64,000 nt of DNA from Blumeriella jaapii (taxonomy: Eukaryota > Ascomycota > Leotiomycetes > Helotiales > Drepanopezizaceae). A model generated the notes under the pieces. The model saw only the letters and a program-made list of their open reading frames with translations. It was not told where the DNA came from and searched no databases. Below are positions 45,960-56,621 of this stretch, piece after piece (position 1 is the first letter of the stretch; the number at the start of each line of letters is the position of its first letter). Made by a program: the position numbers and the translations under genes. Where the stretch lies: positions 372,001-436,000 of the forward strand of contig VWND01000018.1 of the NCBI GenBank assembly GCA_009599575.1. The letters run 5' to 3'.

Positions 45960-47024
45960 TGGGATTGTAGGGAATGAAAAATTTGAGGCTAGGTCGAGGG
46001 TGTTTATGGAGGCTTCCCAGGTAGGCGTTGCTAGAATGCGAATGGGCTATGGGAATTTTAGTCAAGGTGTTGGGATCTGGGATCAGCGAGATGTTGTAGC
46101 TAGTGTTGCGTGTATTTTGCATGGGTTTTCTCTTTGCTGCTGCTGCTACCACTCATCCCGGTGGACGCTGAGTTTCTAGATCGTCTGCGCTCGACACCAA
46201 TAGCGGGAGGTTTACCCCCAACAGAATGTCATGTTTTCGAAACCCAAAAGCATGAATGTCAATGTGTTTACTTGACGAGCTCGCTTACCAAGACTTGGCA
46301 GCTGGCTGCTAGGTCGGATGTACAGTAATATGAAAGCAGCCGTGCTGCTTACCACATTATCTAACAAGAATCATGAAATCATTGGATGACTAGATATACG
46401 CTGGGCTTGTGCAAAAGGGATGTTGATGCTTCTTAAAAATGATGCTGATGAGCTTACAGGGCTCTTGAAGACATCAGATCAGGCCTTTATTCTCCATCCA
46501 GCTACTCCTACTGGGTAAGCATTTGTTCCCAATGCAGTGTGTGTCAAATGTCTCAAATAATTGAGTTATTTGGCGACTGTTGAAGTACAGACTTCGGAAC
46601 GTAGTGCTTCACTTGATCCTTTTTAGTTGGAAGTTGAGCTGCAAGGAACATCGATTGCCAGAACGAGATTTTCTAGGTAACCAGATATCTGACATCTTGA
46701 TAGGCTGCCAGCTGCTGACAGCGGTGATGTCAAAGGCAGCAGCAGTAACAACATCTCGCATGTGTGATGAGATATTGCTTCACGTTCTCGCATTTGTGTA
46801 GTCGCCGTCGTCCCTTTTTCTAAGCGCGAAACCGAAACCCGTGATTCCCCCATCTTGGCGCGCGTAACGTCCAGCTTCCCAGGGCACGTGCATCTTCATT
46901 TCCGTACGTTTGGAAAATCCTCAACTCGACAGCTATCACCAACTCCCGCGCACCTCTTTACCGCAACCTGATCAACTATTCCCTCAACCTTTCCCTTCTC
47001 CAGCGTCGCTCGCAGGTTCTTGCA
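45960..47024. other. Intergenic spacer
   Basis: No gene. A hydrophobic open frame at 46110-46328 has no ATG and was not called. The leader of TVP15 is C/T-rich (46915-47010). Confidence 0.5.
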
Positions 47025-47669
47025 ATGGATCTCTCTGACATTTTGTGAGAATTGCCCGGCTTCCTGCAGATGCCTTTTGTCATTGCGCATGCGCCAACAT
47101 AGCTGAACATCTGCTAATTGAAATGCTTGCTACAGCCGCGTTGTCAACCTGGCCACAGGTGCCCTGATGGTAGTAGGAGGAGTCTTCCACGCTTTTCCGA
47201 CCTCGATGTGAGCATCTTGCGACGACCCGAGATTGTTCGACTAGTTACTGATACCTGGCTTCAGCACGCACGTCGTGATCTCTGTCTACATCATCATATT
47301 CGGTCTCGGTATGCGCTCGCTTCCACCAGTTGATAGGGCCTCTACTGACTTATTGCCCAGCTACTGCGTTACTAGGTTTGTCCTCGCCAGAGCTCGAGTC
47401 CTACTCTCCTACTAACCTGGAGTTCAGAATTTCAAATCCCTCCCCAAGTCGCGCGATACGCCTCGTTCCTTTTCTCCTTCGTCGGCCGCGGTGTCTTCTA
47501 CTTCTTTGTTGGAACCTTGCTCCTCGACTACGGTATTCTCGACATAATCATTGGTTCCGTCCTCGCCCTTGTTGGTATCGGATACGTTGTGCTGGAGTTT
47601 ATCCCCTCGATCGAACCACCCCAGAACATGCGCGAGGCAGACGGAGGATGGGGAGCTGAGCAGGTATAA
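47025..47669 (+). CDS. TVP15: Golgi membrane protein TVP15 (COPI-associated family)
   Basis: Tvp15 is a small Golgi membrane protein of the COPI-associated family. Exons 47025-47044, 47136-47207, 47265-47308, 47361-47375 and 47428-47669 give 130 residues, near the usual size. The protein reads MDLSDIFRVVNLATGALMVV, GGVFHAFPTS, THVVISVYIIIFGLATALLE, FQIPPQVARYASFLFSFVGR, GVFYFFVGTLLLDYGILDII and GSVLALVGIGYVVLEFIPSI: four membrane segments with the family's IPPQVxRYASFxFSFxGRG block. The fourth exon is only 15 nt (the ATALL codons) and is fixed by frame and conservation. Confidence 0.9.
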
Positions 47670-49532
47670 TCGACGGGGCGGTGTTGCCCGCGATCAGGAG
47701 GCGCGTACGACATGGTGATGCGTTGTGGCTGGGAGGATGGATCGCGGAGTTGTTCACCAGGTCGCGGCTACGAAATGTCCCAGTCTTCGGTAGCATCTAC
47801 GGCAACGGTCGGGTACAATAAGAATGGAACGGGCGCTAGGGCGGGTCTGATACGATAGATGGCAGGGTATTCTTTTCCGCTTGTACACCAGTTGCGGTCT
47901 TCTCGGAACGAAGTCCTATGAAAATGTGGACAATCCGATGGGTCCGCATTATTTTTCACCTTGATGCTTACTGTCTCAACATGGTACACTTTCCTACCTA
48001 TTGAGAGAACCTGAAGTTTAGGGAAGTACTGCAATGAAGGGTCCGAATTTCCTGGCCTTTGCTACTACGCTTGGTTAGTTTGTATGTTTTTGACTTCGGG
48101 TTCCAAATATCAGCTCGGCGCGCTCGAATAGCACCCAATGGTAAGATCAAATGGCCGCGGGAAGTCTCCGAGCATTACAAAAGACTGTATCGCATCCGCA
48201 TGGGCCGATCAAGCATTCTCGCCTTTATTCGTAAAGGACCTGTGTCCGGTAGTAGCTAAGCTAGATGTAAAGTTCTTATTCATATAGGCCGTCGGGCTTT
48301 TTTAGGCGTTTCGTCACTGGGCCGATGCTTGTGCTTCTTCCACGCCTTACTTTTTAAAGGATTCCTAAGAAAGTGGGGGTTGACAGCAACAAAATGTTTC
48401 ATAACGCCGGGCTCTGAAGCTTCGGTGTCGCATCCTTGTTGATCCCGAATACACGGCCACACAAATAGTCACATGTTCCATGGCTGGGCCTCTCAGCTCA
48501 ATGGTAAGCTGGGTAGGTATGTAGTAACGGCTTCGAGTTCGTGCCGTCGAACGCTTTGTTGCCCGAAGCGATCTCATAACATTTGTCCAGAGAAGGCTTC
48601 GCCGCTGGTTGGCTCATACCAACCAACTGGTGTAATCCTTGTAATCGTGATGGTTTGCAGAAGCTATAACGAATCTCAAGTCTGACACTTACAGTAGCTT
48701 ACCTGCATACTACCCTACGCGGGGTTTCTGAGGCACCGTCGCCGAAAATACAAGGCTACGGGGAAAGTCTCGGTTCCAAAGCATTCAGTCGTAAATGGTA
48801 GCGATCACACCATCTTGAACCTCAAGAACCGGTTCATTCACGATCCTGAACCTCGGAAATTTAGCTAGTAACGTCCATTCGCAGAAAAACGCACCAACGA
48901 CAACCGAGCTTTCCAAACACTTCATCACGTTCGCTCGCCAGTTGCTTGCCCTCCGACACTAAGGTCTTAAAAACGAAGATAGTACCACTACAATCAACCA
49001 TTTCACATATGGAAGTCTTAATCCGTAACTGAGGGCTGTAAAAGGGTTGGCTCACAGACTCTGTCACGTGAGTCCGAAATCTTGGCCGTAAGTAAATATG
49101 TCATCGAGCATCTGCTGTTGATAACTTTGACGCCGGAAACGAAAGCACACGTGTGTTGTTATGGGATGATAGCAAAAGCGATTGCGATAAGTCAGAGTGG
49201 ACAGCGAGACATCTTTTGACAGCAAATTTCTGAGTCTGGCCTAGCGTGTACCGCTCTTGCCTGTTAAGGAAACACTACCGGCCATACTTAATGGTTTTGC
49301 AAAGTAAAAGTCACTCACTTTCAGTTACACTCAGTAGTACCGGTAATACACCACAGTTTTCTATTCTCAACTCCGCCAGCAGAGCAGTTAATTGTAAACA
49401 CGTCAGAGACTCGAACCCCCCCCCCCCCCCAACACACACACCTGAGGACTGGAGCCTCCCCCATATCTCGACTTTGCAACCAGAGGAGTCAAATGTAGAT
49501 ATCTGGGGACTCGAACCCTTCTTCATACACCC
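47670..49532. other. Intergenic spacer, 1.9 kb
   Basis: No convincing gene. A tRNA-like stretch at about 48484-48550 and two tRNA B-box-like words (GGTTCGAGTC on the minus strand, near 49410 and 49510) were examined and not called as RNA genes. A C15 run at 49416-49430 is followed by (AC)5. Confidence 0.5.
49416..49441. repeat. Poly-C run followed by CA repeat
   Basis: Fifteen C in a row, then alternating A and C. Long homopolymers like this are also places where assembly length is unreliable. Confidence 0.8.
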
Positions 49533-50366
49533 CTAGTCGTGCTTCGGACGCCTCTCGCCGCAAGCACACGTCTCCGTCGCAGCCGAATTCCGGCATTCCG
49601 AACGGTTTTCCCCAACATGGGACCACGACCCATCAGCGTAGAAGCTCTTCCACGGCCCATTTCTCCCCCACAATTCGCTATTCTTCCAAGCTGGGGGATT
49701 GCTGCCGTTTTTGGCGAGATACTCCCGCACAACGGCGGCGTAGATCAGTCGCCACCTCCTCTGGAGGGGCTCTTGCGGCTTTCGCCGGTACCGCTCCCCT
49801 AACCAGTATGCCGGAGAGCGGATGATCCCATTATTGAGTTCGAACCTCCTCCTATTATCCATTGCGTGCCAGCTGGCTTCCGCTTGCTCGTAGCATTTCT
49901 TCTCGTCTGGTACGTCCTGGCTTGTGATCACTAGTCGTGGGCTGCCGTGCCACCCCGGCCCGTCGTTGTATCGGTTGGTCTTGTAGTGCAGGGCCATCCG
50001 CTGGTTGCTGAGTGTGTATTGGGCCGCAGCTCGTTCGACGGCTGGGGGAGGCGCGCGAAGCGACTCGCCACTGCGTAGGGGAAGGACAGAAGTTGGTGAT
50101 GGCACAGGGGCCGGGATGTATGGTGGAGGCGGCGGTGGTGGCAATGGTTCTTGTTGTTGTTGTTGGGCTTCTGCGGGTTGGCTGGGAACTGCTGTTGTTG
50201 CTGCTAGTCCGGAGGCAAGCTTCATTCTCTTCGCAGGCGGTGCGAGACCATCCGCGCGCCGCTTCCTGCCTGGGAGTGGTAGGGCTGGTGGAGGAGGTCG
50301 GCGAGTGGCTTGGCCGCTGCGGGTTTGGGGGCGCTGCGCTTGCCATTGGCTGCGTGTGACTGCCAT
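49533..50366 (-). CDS. Unrecognised protein A with PQEPL motif
   Basis: Single-exon protein of 277 residues, start at the ATG giving MAVTRSQWQAQRPQTRSGQA; the frame continues upstream only to a TTG. The first half is low complexity: Pro-rich, basic (LPGRKRRADGLAPPAKRMK, a possible bipartite nuclear signal) and with a Gln run followed by eight Pro. The second half looks folded and positively charged, rich in Trp and Arg: LHYKTNRYNDGPGWHGSPRL, NRRRFELNNGIIRSPAYWLG, KPQEPLQRRWRLIYAAVVRE, NPPAWKNSELWGRNGPWKSF. The block around PQEPL recurs in the protein at 52573-53262. I recognise no known domain. The position, alone in a gene-poor stretch with a relative close by, suggests an accessory or lineage-specific family. 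Confidence 0.65.
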   Translation of the reverse strand: MAVTRSQWQAQRPQTRSGQATRRPPPPALPLPGRKRRADGLAPPAKRMKLASGLAATTAVPSQPAEAQQQQQEPLPPPPPPPYIPAPVPSPTSVLPLRSGESLRAPPPAVERAAAQYTLSNQRMALHYKTNRYNDGPGWHGSPRLVITSQDVPDEKKCYEQAEASWHAMDNRRRFELNNGIIRSPAYWLGERYRRKPQEPLQRRWRLIYAAVVREYLAKNGSNPPAWKNSELWGRNGPWKSFYADGSWSHVGENRSECRNSAATETCACGERRPKHD

Positions 50367-51752
50367 TGTATGTAGAAATTGGAGAAAGAAGTTTGAATAG
50401 TCGGCGATTGGTAGCAGACAAGAAGTTGATGGTACTTCTGAAATGTGACTTTGATTCTGTCGCATTGGCATACCATATATAGTGTGAGTTGATTCAATTG
50501 AGGCGGTTTCTTTCGCAGTCGCCAAAAGCTTGGTATTGTGAAGTGAAAAAGAGGACTCGCTTAATTTCCGAAAACACAACAATAGCAAGGCAGCAAAAAC
50601 AGCGCGCGATACCCCGGAAAATGAGCAACGCTACTCAGCCTACGGATACAATAGTAAGGAACGTTTCAAGCCGTTTAATCATACCGTCCGAAACTCAACA
50701 ATCGAGTGTATTAAATAATACAGAATCATGACAGCACTTTTGCAATTTTAGTTAGGAAAGTCCGAGCTGAGAGCGACACAGTGGAATCAGGCGCGGCTTG
50801 TAAGGCGGCCGACAAAAATCTCACGAAAGATTAGATAAATTCAAAAGACTTTAAGTGTACTAGTTTATGAATAAAAAGAACAGGACCGGAAAGCTGATTG
50901 GGCCGCTTCGGTGCTATGGAAAATGAATGTTAGGGTCAAGTGAAAAACGTAGAAGAGCATGTACAAACTTCCTGTTAACCTGTATCGCGCTGGTACTGTC
51001 TCACTAAGCAGCTTCTACATTGAATTTCATTTTGCAGCATTCGTTACTAATTTGAAGAGAAATGTCATCTGGGCTCCGTAGCTACACAGCTAAATACGGC
51101 ACCAATCGAAAGGCCAATCATGCGTAGTGTATGTATAAATCAGCGAGGAAAATGATAAGTAAACCTTTCCAAAGTGCAACAAAAGAGAAGCTGGCCCGGA
51201 TTCTGCTCCGGCCACATATCAGGCTCGGCTTCGAAAATTTCTACGCAGCTTGTCTCAATGAAAATACGAGTAAGACAAGAACGCTTCACAGGTCTGCATA
51301 CAAGATTTGCAGGGTCAGGTTGCGACAGATTGTTAAAAGCACGCCTTTTATTTACAAACACTATAAATTCCTTGACACGCACGCAGCCTGTTTACTCCTT
51401 CGCTGTTATCACAGACGTTCGTACTGTGATTTGACTGTAGTTTTGAATGAAAGTACATGAAAACGATGAAATTCAGCTGTAACTGACGGGCGAGCTTTCT
51501 CCTAAGAGGAGCCCCAAAAGGGACAAATAACCTTGGAGCACAAACACACTAAACCTTTGGTCATCTGTGTTAGCGTCAAGCCTAAATCGTATATTGCTAT
51601 TCCAGTGGCCTATATTTGCTCCACTATTTCTTTTATGTAACTGCTTTCTCGAGGGTCTCTTGTATGTAAAAATCCCCAGCTTGGCACGTCTCCAATGCCC
51701 TGCGAGGCTTGAGGTTGCGCAGTTTCACTGCCCCCTCCAGACGTTAAACAAT

Positions 51753-51785
<33 letters not shown>
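51753..51785. repeat. (ATC)11 microsatellite
   Basis: Eleven perfect ATC units in non-coding sequence. Confidence 0.9.
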
Positions 51786-52112
51786 TTTGCTCCACTCCCA
51801 CCTTCGAAAGCTGCTCCTACAGTCACGTGTAACAAACAATGCTTAGAACCGCGAAATTTCGCGTCCGTATTTTTTTCCTTTCAAAAGCTCGACACTCAAA
51901 AATCAATTATGTCGCCCAAAACGTCGTTTTCTCGTTTTTTAATTCCGAGAATCGTATACTCGGAAAGCATTTTTTTCGCCGTACGCAAAAGACATCGTTG
52001 CTAGAAAAGCTTTTGAAAGTGCAACACTTTTTGTTATCGCCGCCGAGCTTAGCTTTAAATATTCGATAAATCTTCGTATGATTCAGATTGGAGCGATTCA
52101 AAAAGAGCTTAA

Positions 52113-52271
52113 GCAAGATTGGAATTTAATTTGCAAGCTGCGTGGGACTTTATCAATGACAAATTGTTTGATAATTTATCATTACCGATGAAAAAACTAA
52201 CGAATGCTGCTGTTACGGCAGACGGATGGCAAACTAAATATTATAGCGGTTTTTTGATAGAAATGCTTTAA
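52113..52271 (+). pseudogene. Possible transposase fragment (hAT-like)
   Basis: An open stretch of 52 codons reads NLQAAWDFINDKLFDNLSLP then KKLTNAAVTADGWQTKYYSG and stops soon after. The order of a helical lead-in, then V-T-A-D-G-W-Q-T, resembles the start of the catalytic core of hAT-type transposases (a first Asp followed by Gly-Trp or Trp-Thr). Stop codons occur on both sides and no terminal repeats were found, so it can only be a relic. Assignment is tentative. Confidence 0.3.
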
Positions 52272-52572
52272 ATTTGCTTGGTAGACAACTTCTAAACTCT
52301 AAAACCCTATAACTTCAAGAACTGTTCAGTTTGGTTAATTGTATGTTGCGCAATTGATAAATAAATAAATAGAATTAAAAGGGGTTCGCTTAATTTTTTG
52401 GTGTTTATGCATTTTAAGTTGGCTAGTTTCTGTGTCCACCTGCCAACATACCATTCACTTCCATTCACCCGCTCCACGTCTCTTACGAAACGATCTCGAT
52501 CTCCCAACTTCCAGCCATAAAACCCCCCCACAAATCCTCTCTCCATTCCTGGCACCCAGATATCTTTCTGTT

Positions 52573-53032
52573 CTACACCTGTCTTCTCAAACAGCTTGCC
52601 TTGCGTACCCGATACAGCTCCCAGCCTTGCTTCCCCTTCATCTTGAGGTCGTTCCTTATCGATTCATACTGCAGCCGTCTGATCCTCCTCAATGGTTCCT
52701 GCGGGCTCCTCCACACGGTTCGTTCAAGCAATCTCTCCGCCGCGGTCGGGAGGTAGTGGTTCTTGAGATCCCTCCGCTTCCGCCTGTAATAAACAAGGAG
52801 GTTTTGACGACTGTCATGGATGGCGATGCGCATGTCTTCGGCGCTGGGTGAGAATACTGGTCTGGGGCTTGACGGGCGTGCTGGTTGTTTTGAGGGTTGG
52901 GAGAACTTTGGAGAGGGCTCTGAAATCGGTGTTGGTGGAGGCGTTGATGATGATGCTGGTGGAGGTGAAAGTGCCGGAGGACAGGTGACGGGAGAGGTTT
53001 GATTTTGCGCTGATGCTTGTACTCCATGGCAT

Positions 53033-53064
<32 letters not shown>

Positions 53065-53262
53065 ATCAGGCTCAAGCTCAGGTTCAGGTTCATGCTCATG
53101 CTCAGGCTCAGACTCAGTTTCAGGCTCAAGCTCAAGCTCAGGTTCAGGCTCCGAACCGGTAAAAGCAGTGCTGGGGAGGCGAGGTGTAGGTGGAGGTATG
53201 TAGAGTCGCTGGAGTTCTTGCTCTGGCTCCTCGGAATCTGGCTGCATGATGAGATGCTTCAT
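52573..53262 (-). CDS. Unrecognised protein B with PQEPL motif and EPE repeats
   Basis: Single-exon protein of 229 residues (MKHLIMQPDSEEPEQELQRL). The N-terminal part is a long Glu-Pro repeat (SEPEPELELEPETESEPEHE and onward, about residues 37-78), a Pro/Ser-rich linker follows, and the C-terminal 85 residues are basic and probably helical: AEDMRIAIHDSRQNLLVYYR, RKRRDLKNHYLPTAAERLLE, WRSPQEPLRRIRRLQYESIR, NDLKMKGKQGWELYRVRK. The last part aligns with the equivalent part of the protein at 49533-50366 through PQEPLxRxxRLxY. Function unknown. Both genes lie on the minus strand 2.2 kb apart. Confidence 0.6.
53033..53152. repeat. GGCTCA-type hexamer repeat (codes for Glu-Pro)
   Basis: About twenty imperfect copies of a six-base unit such as GGCTCA or AGCTCA on the plus strand, giving alternating Glu and Pro (or Leu) on the coding minus strand. 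Length is probably variable between strains. Confidence 0.85.
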
Positions 53263-53762
53263 TTTTGTTTGAGTTCGAGTGTGCTGCTTTTCTGAATTGG
53301 TTCTTGAGCACCTGATAGTCGTGCAGCGAAGAGATTCAGAGACATTTTAAATCGTCAGAAATTGGCTCTCTGCAAACACGAAGCCAACGTACACAATGGT
53401 TTGTGGAGTGGTGAAATCTAGGTACCTAACCATTGTCCTTGCAATTCGGGTGGTGGACAATAGGAGTGAAAAAGTGGAGCAGGCTCGGTTGAACGTGCGG
53501 CCTGCAAAGACGAAACCCTTCATATTGAAGCTGAATTTTCTAAACGACAGGTAGCTTGCAGCCAAATGCGAGGGAAAAATACAAGAGAAACATGGACGAA
53601 ATGGAGTTAACAATGGTAGAGTGGTCAAAGATGTTTATTTTCCTGGGTTTCTACTTTGCTTGACTGGATTCATCGCCACAATTAATCAGCTCCGGTAGTG
53701 ATGCCACCGAATGTTTTCAACGTCTAGTACGACGCAGACATTTAATTGAGTCCAAGAAGCTC
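53263..53762. other. Spacer between protein B and the ISG12-like gene
   Basis: Upstream region of protein B and 3' flank of the ISG12-like gene. A short open frame at 53347-53628 (minus) has no supporting feature. Confidence 0.5.
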
Positions 53763-54565
53763 TCAAACAGCCCCTTGCGTGGCATTTCTGTATCCCCAAA
53801 GGCTACCCACAGTACCCGATACTGCCGACCATCCCATAACAACACCCTTGACAACAGGTGCAGCACCTCCCATCGCGGCACTTTGTAAGGTAGCAAAAGT
53901 CGAGCCAGCAGCTATGGATCCAGAAGAGGCTTGAATACCTGCTGCAATGGAACCTTTAGAATAATGGGTCAGTCGATATCTTGCGGCGAGCTCCTAATGT
54001 TGGAAGGAGAAGTCAATTAGAGAAGGAGACCATTAGACGTACCAGCTCTGACACCATTACTGCCCCAACCAAAGACCCAAAGCACTGGTCCACTCACGAT
54101 ACCAGGAGCAGCGAAGGAAAGAACACTTGCAGCGACCATTGCCGCGGTGCCTGGGTTGTTTTTGACGTAGTTGCCTCCCTTCTCTATCGCCGGCTTGAAC
54201 TTTTCCTCCGCAAACTTGCCAGCTTCCGTCATTGCCTGACCCATACTCCCCTCAACAGTTTTGCCGAGATCTCCGACCAGAGGACTGAGTGCGACAGCGG
54301 CACCTGCTGCTGCTGGACCGAGGGCTTGCGCGAAGGAGTTCGCGGCTTGAACAGCTCCAGCCATCGCCGGAAGAAACTGTTCCTTTCCGAAGTCATTGGC
54401 GACGTTGACAGCTTCTCCCATGGCCGGAACAACTTTGTCTTTCCCAAATGTAAACACGGCCTTACTACCTTCTTCGATCGCAGGGCCTAGTTTCTCTTTC
54501 CCGATCGCGATACCTGCGCTGGCTGCACCCGCCAGAGACGCGCCGATGTCCTTGAGGAGACTCAT
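53763..54565 (-). CDS. ISG12/IFI6-IFI27 family glycine-alanine-rich membrane protein
   Basis: Exons on the minus strand 54565-54043 and 53953-53763 give 237 residues. The N-terminal 140 residues are Ala/Gly-rich with repeated GKEK/GKDK-PA units (IAIGKEKLGPAIEEGSKA, TFGKDKVVPAMGEAVNVAND, FGKEQFLPAMAGAVQAAN), suggesting amphipathic helical repeats. The C-terminal ISG12 domain has AMVAASVLSFAAPGIVSGPV, WGSNGVRAG spliced to SIAAGIQASSG, SIAAGSTFATLQSAAMGGAA and VVKGVVMGWSAVSGTVGS, that is, two hydrophobic hairpins of small residues. Animal members localise to mitochondria or ER and modulate cell death; fungal members are little studied. No signal peptide was seen. Family recognition rests on the small-residue pattern. 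Confidence 0.75.
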
Positions 54566-56621
54566 AATGTGTTTTCAACTTCTGTTGGATCGGATGGTGT
54601 CGGTATCAAAGGTAGGGGGGGTGAGACAGGCCAAATAACTGTATTGCAATGCAGTCGTATTTGGTTGTAATCTTGTCTGGGCAGGAAGCTATTCAGGGTT
54701 GCAAACGCAGGTTGTATGGAAAGGGAGCCTTGGCGCGCACTATGTGATATCACGTGTATACCACGTGACTTAAATTCCAACAGTTGGAGAACAGAACGTG
54801 GTGTGGCAGGTACATAACTCGTAGATGTTGGTATTTAAAGGAACGAGATCTGAGGTTGGTTGGTCTTTGTTTTCAGCCTAAGGCAAGGCCCTCGCTTTGG
54901 TTGCACTGTGCTAGGCCTTCGGACGGTTTGATTAGTCGAATTCGTTTGTTTGCATGGTTGAATGCAGATCGCATCATTCTCAATTGCACTTTGCGAACAT
55001 CGATATCAAAATAAATTATTCGAAATGCGATCACACTTGTGAGATAGAACACGAAAGAAGTTACAAAAATCATTTCTTCGTATCCAACCGAAAGTGCATC
55101 AATTGTAACTGTGGCATTTTTCACGGGGGAATAAAATCGGACGCGAGCGGGCCGGAAAAGCCCATGGCTTGATGCTGGCGGAGACGAGAGCTGATCAGTG
55201 GACGATTCATGTGTTTTATGCAACTAGGGCGAGAAGAGATGTGAGATAAAATTGAGTGTTGGTTTGGAGCCTTGGGAAAAACTCTAGGTTTCATGGAGTG
55301 GCACAGAAGACCATGTTTGTTTGTTGGTTCCCTGCCTAACCTGGTAAACGGGCACCTGCATTACTTCGCACCATCCTCCTTCAAAGAAATGTGAGAATTG
55401 ATCGAAAGTTGAATTTCGAGCTGATTGATCGTAACACATAAAGCCAAGTTATAGCGCAAGAATGAACAGAATTTCATCAGATCATCTCTACTTCGATGAC
55501 ACGCTCAGGTGCTCGCAGCTTATGCGTTTGTTGATTCTTTAGCGAGTTTCCCATTTCAAACCGCGACCAAGTAGCAGAACTGCACCTGAAGTATGACAGC
55601 GATGGCTTCAACTAGGAGACGCGAATTAATCCTTACCAAGACCAAAATGGCGATTGAAAACCATTTGTTTTCGTAAGTTGCAAAATTGTCCTGATAAAAT
55701 TACCCCACGGCCGCAGTAGGCAGCAACGCTCGATTAAGGAGCGTTTGTAGACCGAACTTCTAATTTTAGCTAGAGCAACAACCCTTGCCTCAGGTCGCAG
55801 AAAAATGAGACTCGTGTTAGCAGGCAAGACTTACTATGCTGTCACCTTGCATAGTGGTATTTTATCCGGCTGTCTGCATCAGGCGACGGACTTCTTCCTG
55901 CCAAGATTAAACAAACTGGGAATCACTCGTCTCCCCAAAGTTTAAAATTGTGGGCACATTCTCGAATTGAGTATAGATCCGCAATGAGTGTAATGAATAC
56001 CCCTCACGCGTTTGTTATCAACATCTTCGGCTAGACCCACAGAGCATAAGAATCCGAGAATGGCCAACTTTGACTCCTCCCGTACAAACCCACTTTCACA
56101 CTGTCTCGGCGGTGTAGCAATTGCTCGTATGTTAAATCCTGTCGTACAGTACGAGAGATTTAAGTTCGAGAAATCAATCTTCAGATTGTTTCGGCCTAAG
56201 TCTCCGTCCGGTACGTAGACATTGATATTCAACCTGCAGAATGTGTCCATGTGTCGAGATTTTGAGTGGCAGCGATTGGCAACAAATGATGCTCTTGCAA
56301 TTCGAAAGAAAATCTTTGTCGGACTACTTTAGGCATTCTTGCATTCTTGTTTTGCGAGTACTCACCTGCTCTACACTGGCAGACCATCTCTTCAGGGAAC
56401 TCATAACTTTACCAACGCTTGTTTCGGCGAAATTCGCCTTGACAAGTGACCCCCAACACCCATCAATGGTCCGAAGTGCACGATTAGTACCGTCCAATGA
56501 TCTCTTCCCTGGTTCTAGACCGCTGAGTCCGCATGATATCCAGTCCATAGGTACATATATAGGGGCGATATTCCTGGTACTCGGCCCTGTCTTCTAGCCC
56601 TGCTACCGTCTTCAAGCAAAC
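54566..56621. other. Intergenic spacer, 2.1 kb
   Basis: No convincing gene; only short open frames. The last 200 bp form the upstream region of the secreted peptidase gene. Confidence 0.5.

Larger units (their letters stand above)
50367..52572. other. AT-rich spacer between the two PQEPL proteins
   Basis: 2.2 kb, more AT-rich than most of the window. It holds an (ATC)11 repeat and a short transposase-like scrap (52113-52271). No complete gene. Confidence 0.5.

Noticed and set aside
46110..46328. Frame with a signal-peptide-like start (YFAWVFSLLLLLPLIPVDA)
   Set aside because: Opens at GTG with no ATG, short, and no conserved cysteine pattern that I recognise.
48484..48550. tRNA-like stretch with a D-arm-like TCAGCTCAATGGTAAGC and a TTCGAGTTC
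   Set aside because: Anticodon and acceptor stems do not pair, so no cloverleaf could be made.
49405..49525. Two B-box-like words GGTTCGAGTC (minus strand) about 100 bp apart
   Set aside because: No matching A-box or acceptor stem upstream of either; probably chance or a very old tRNA-derived piece.
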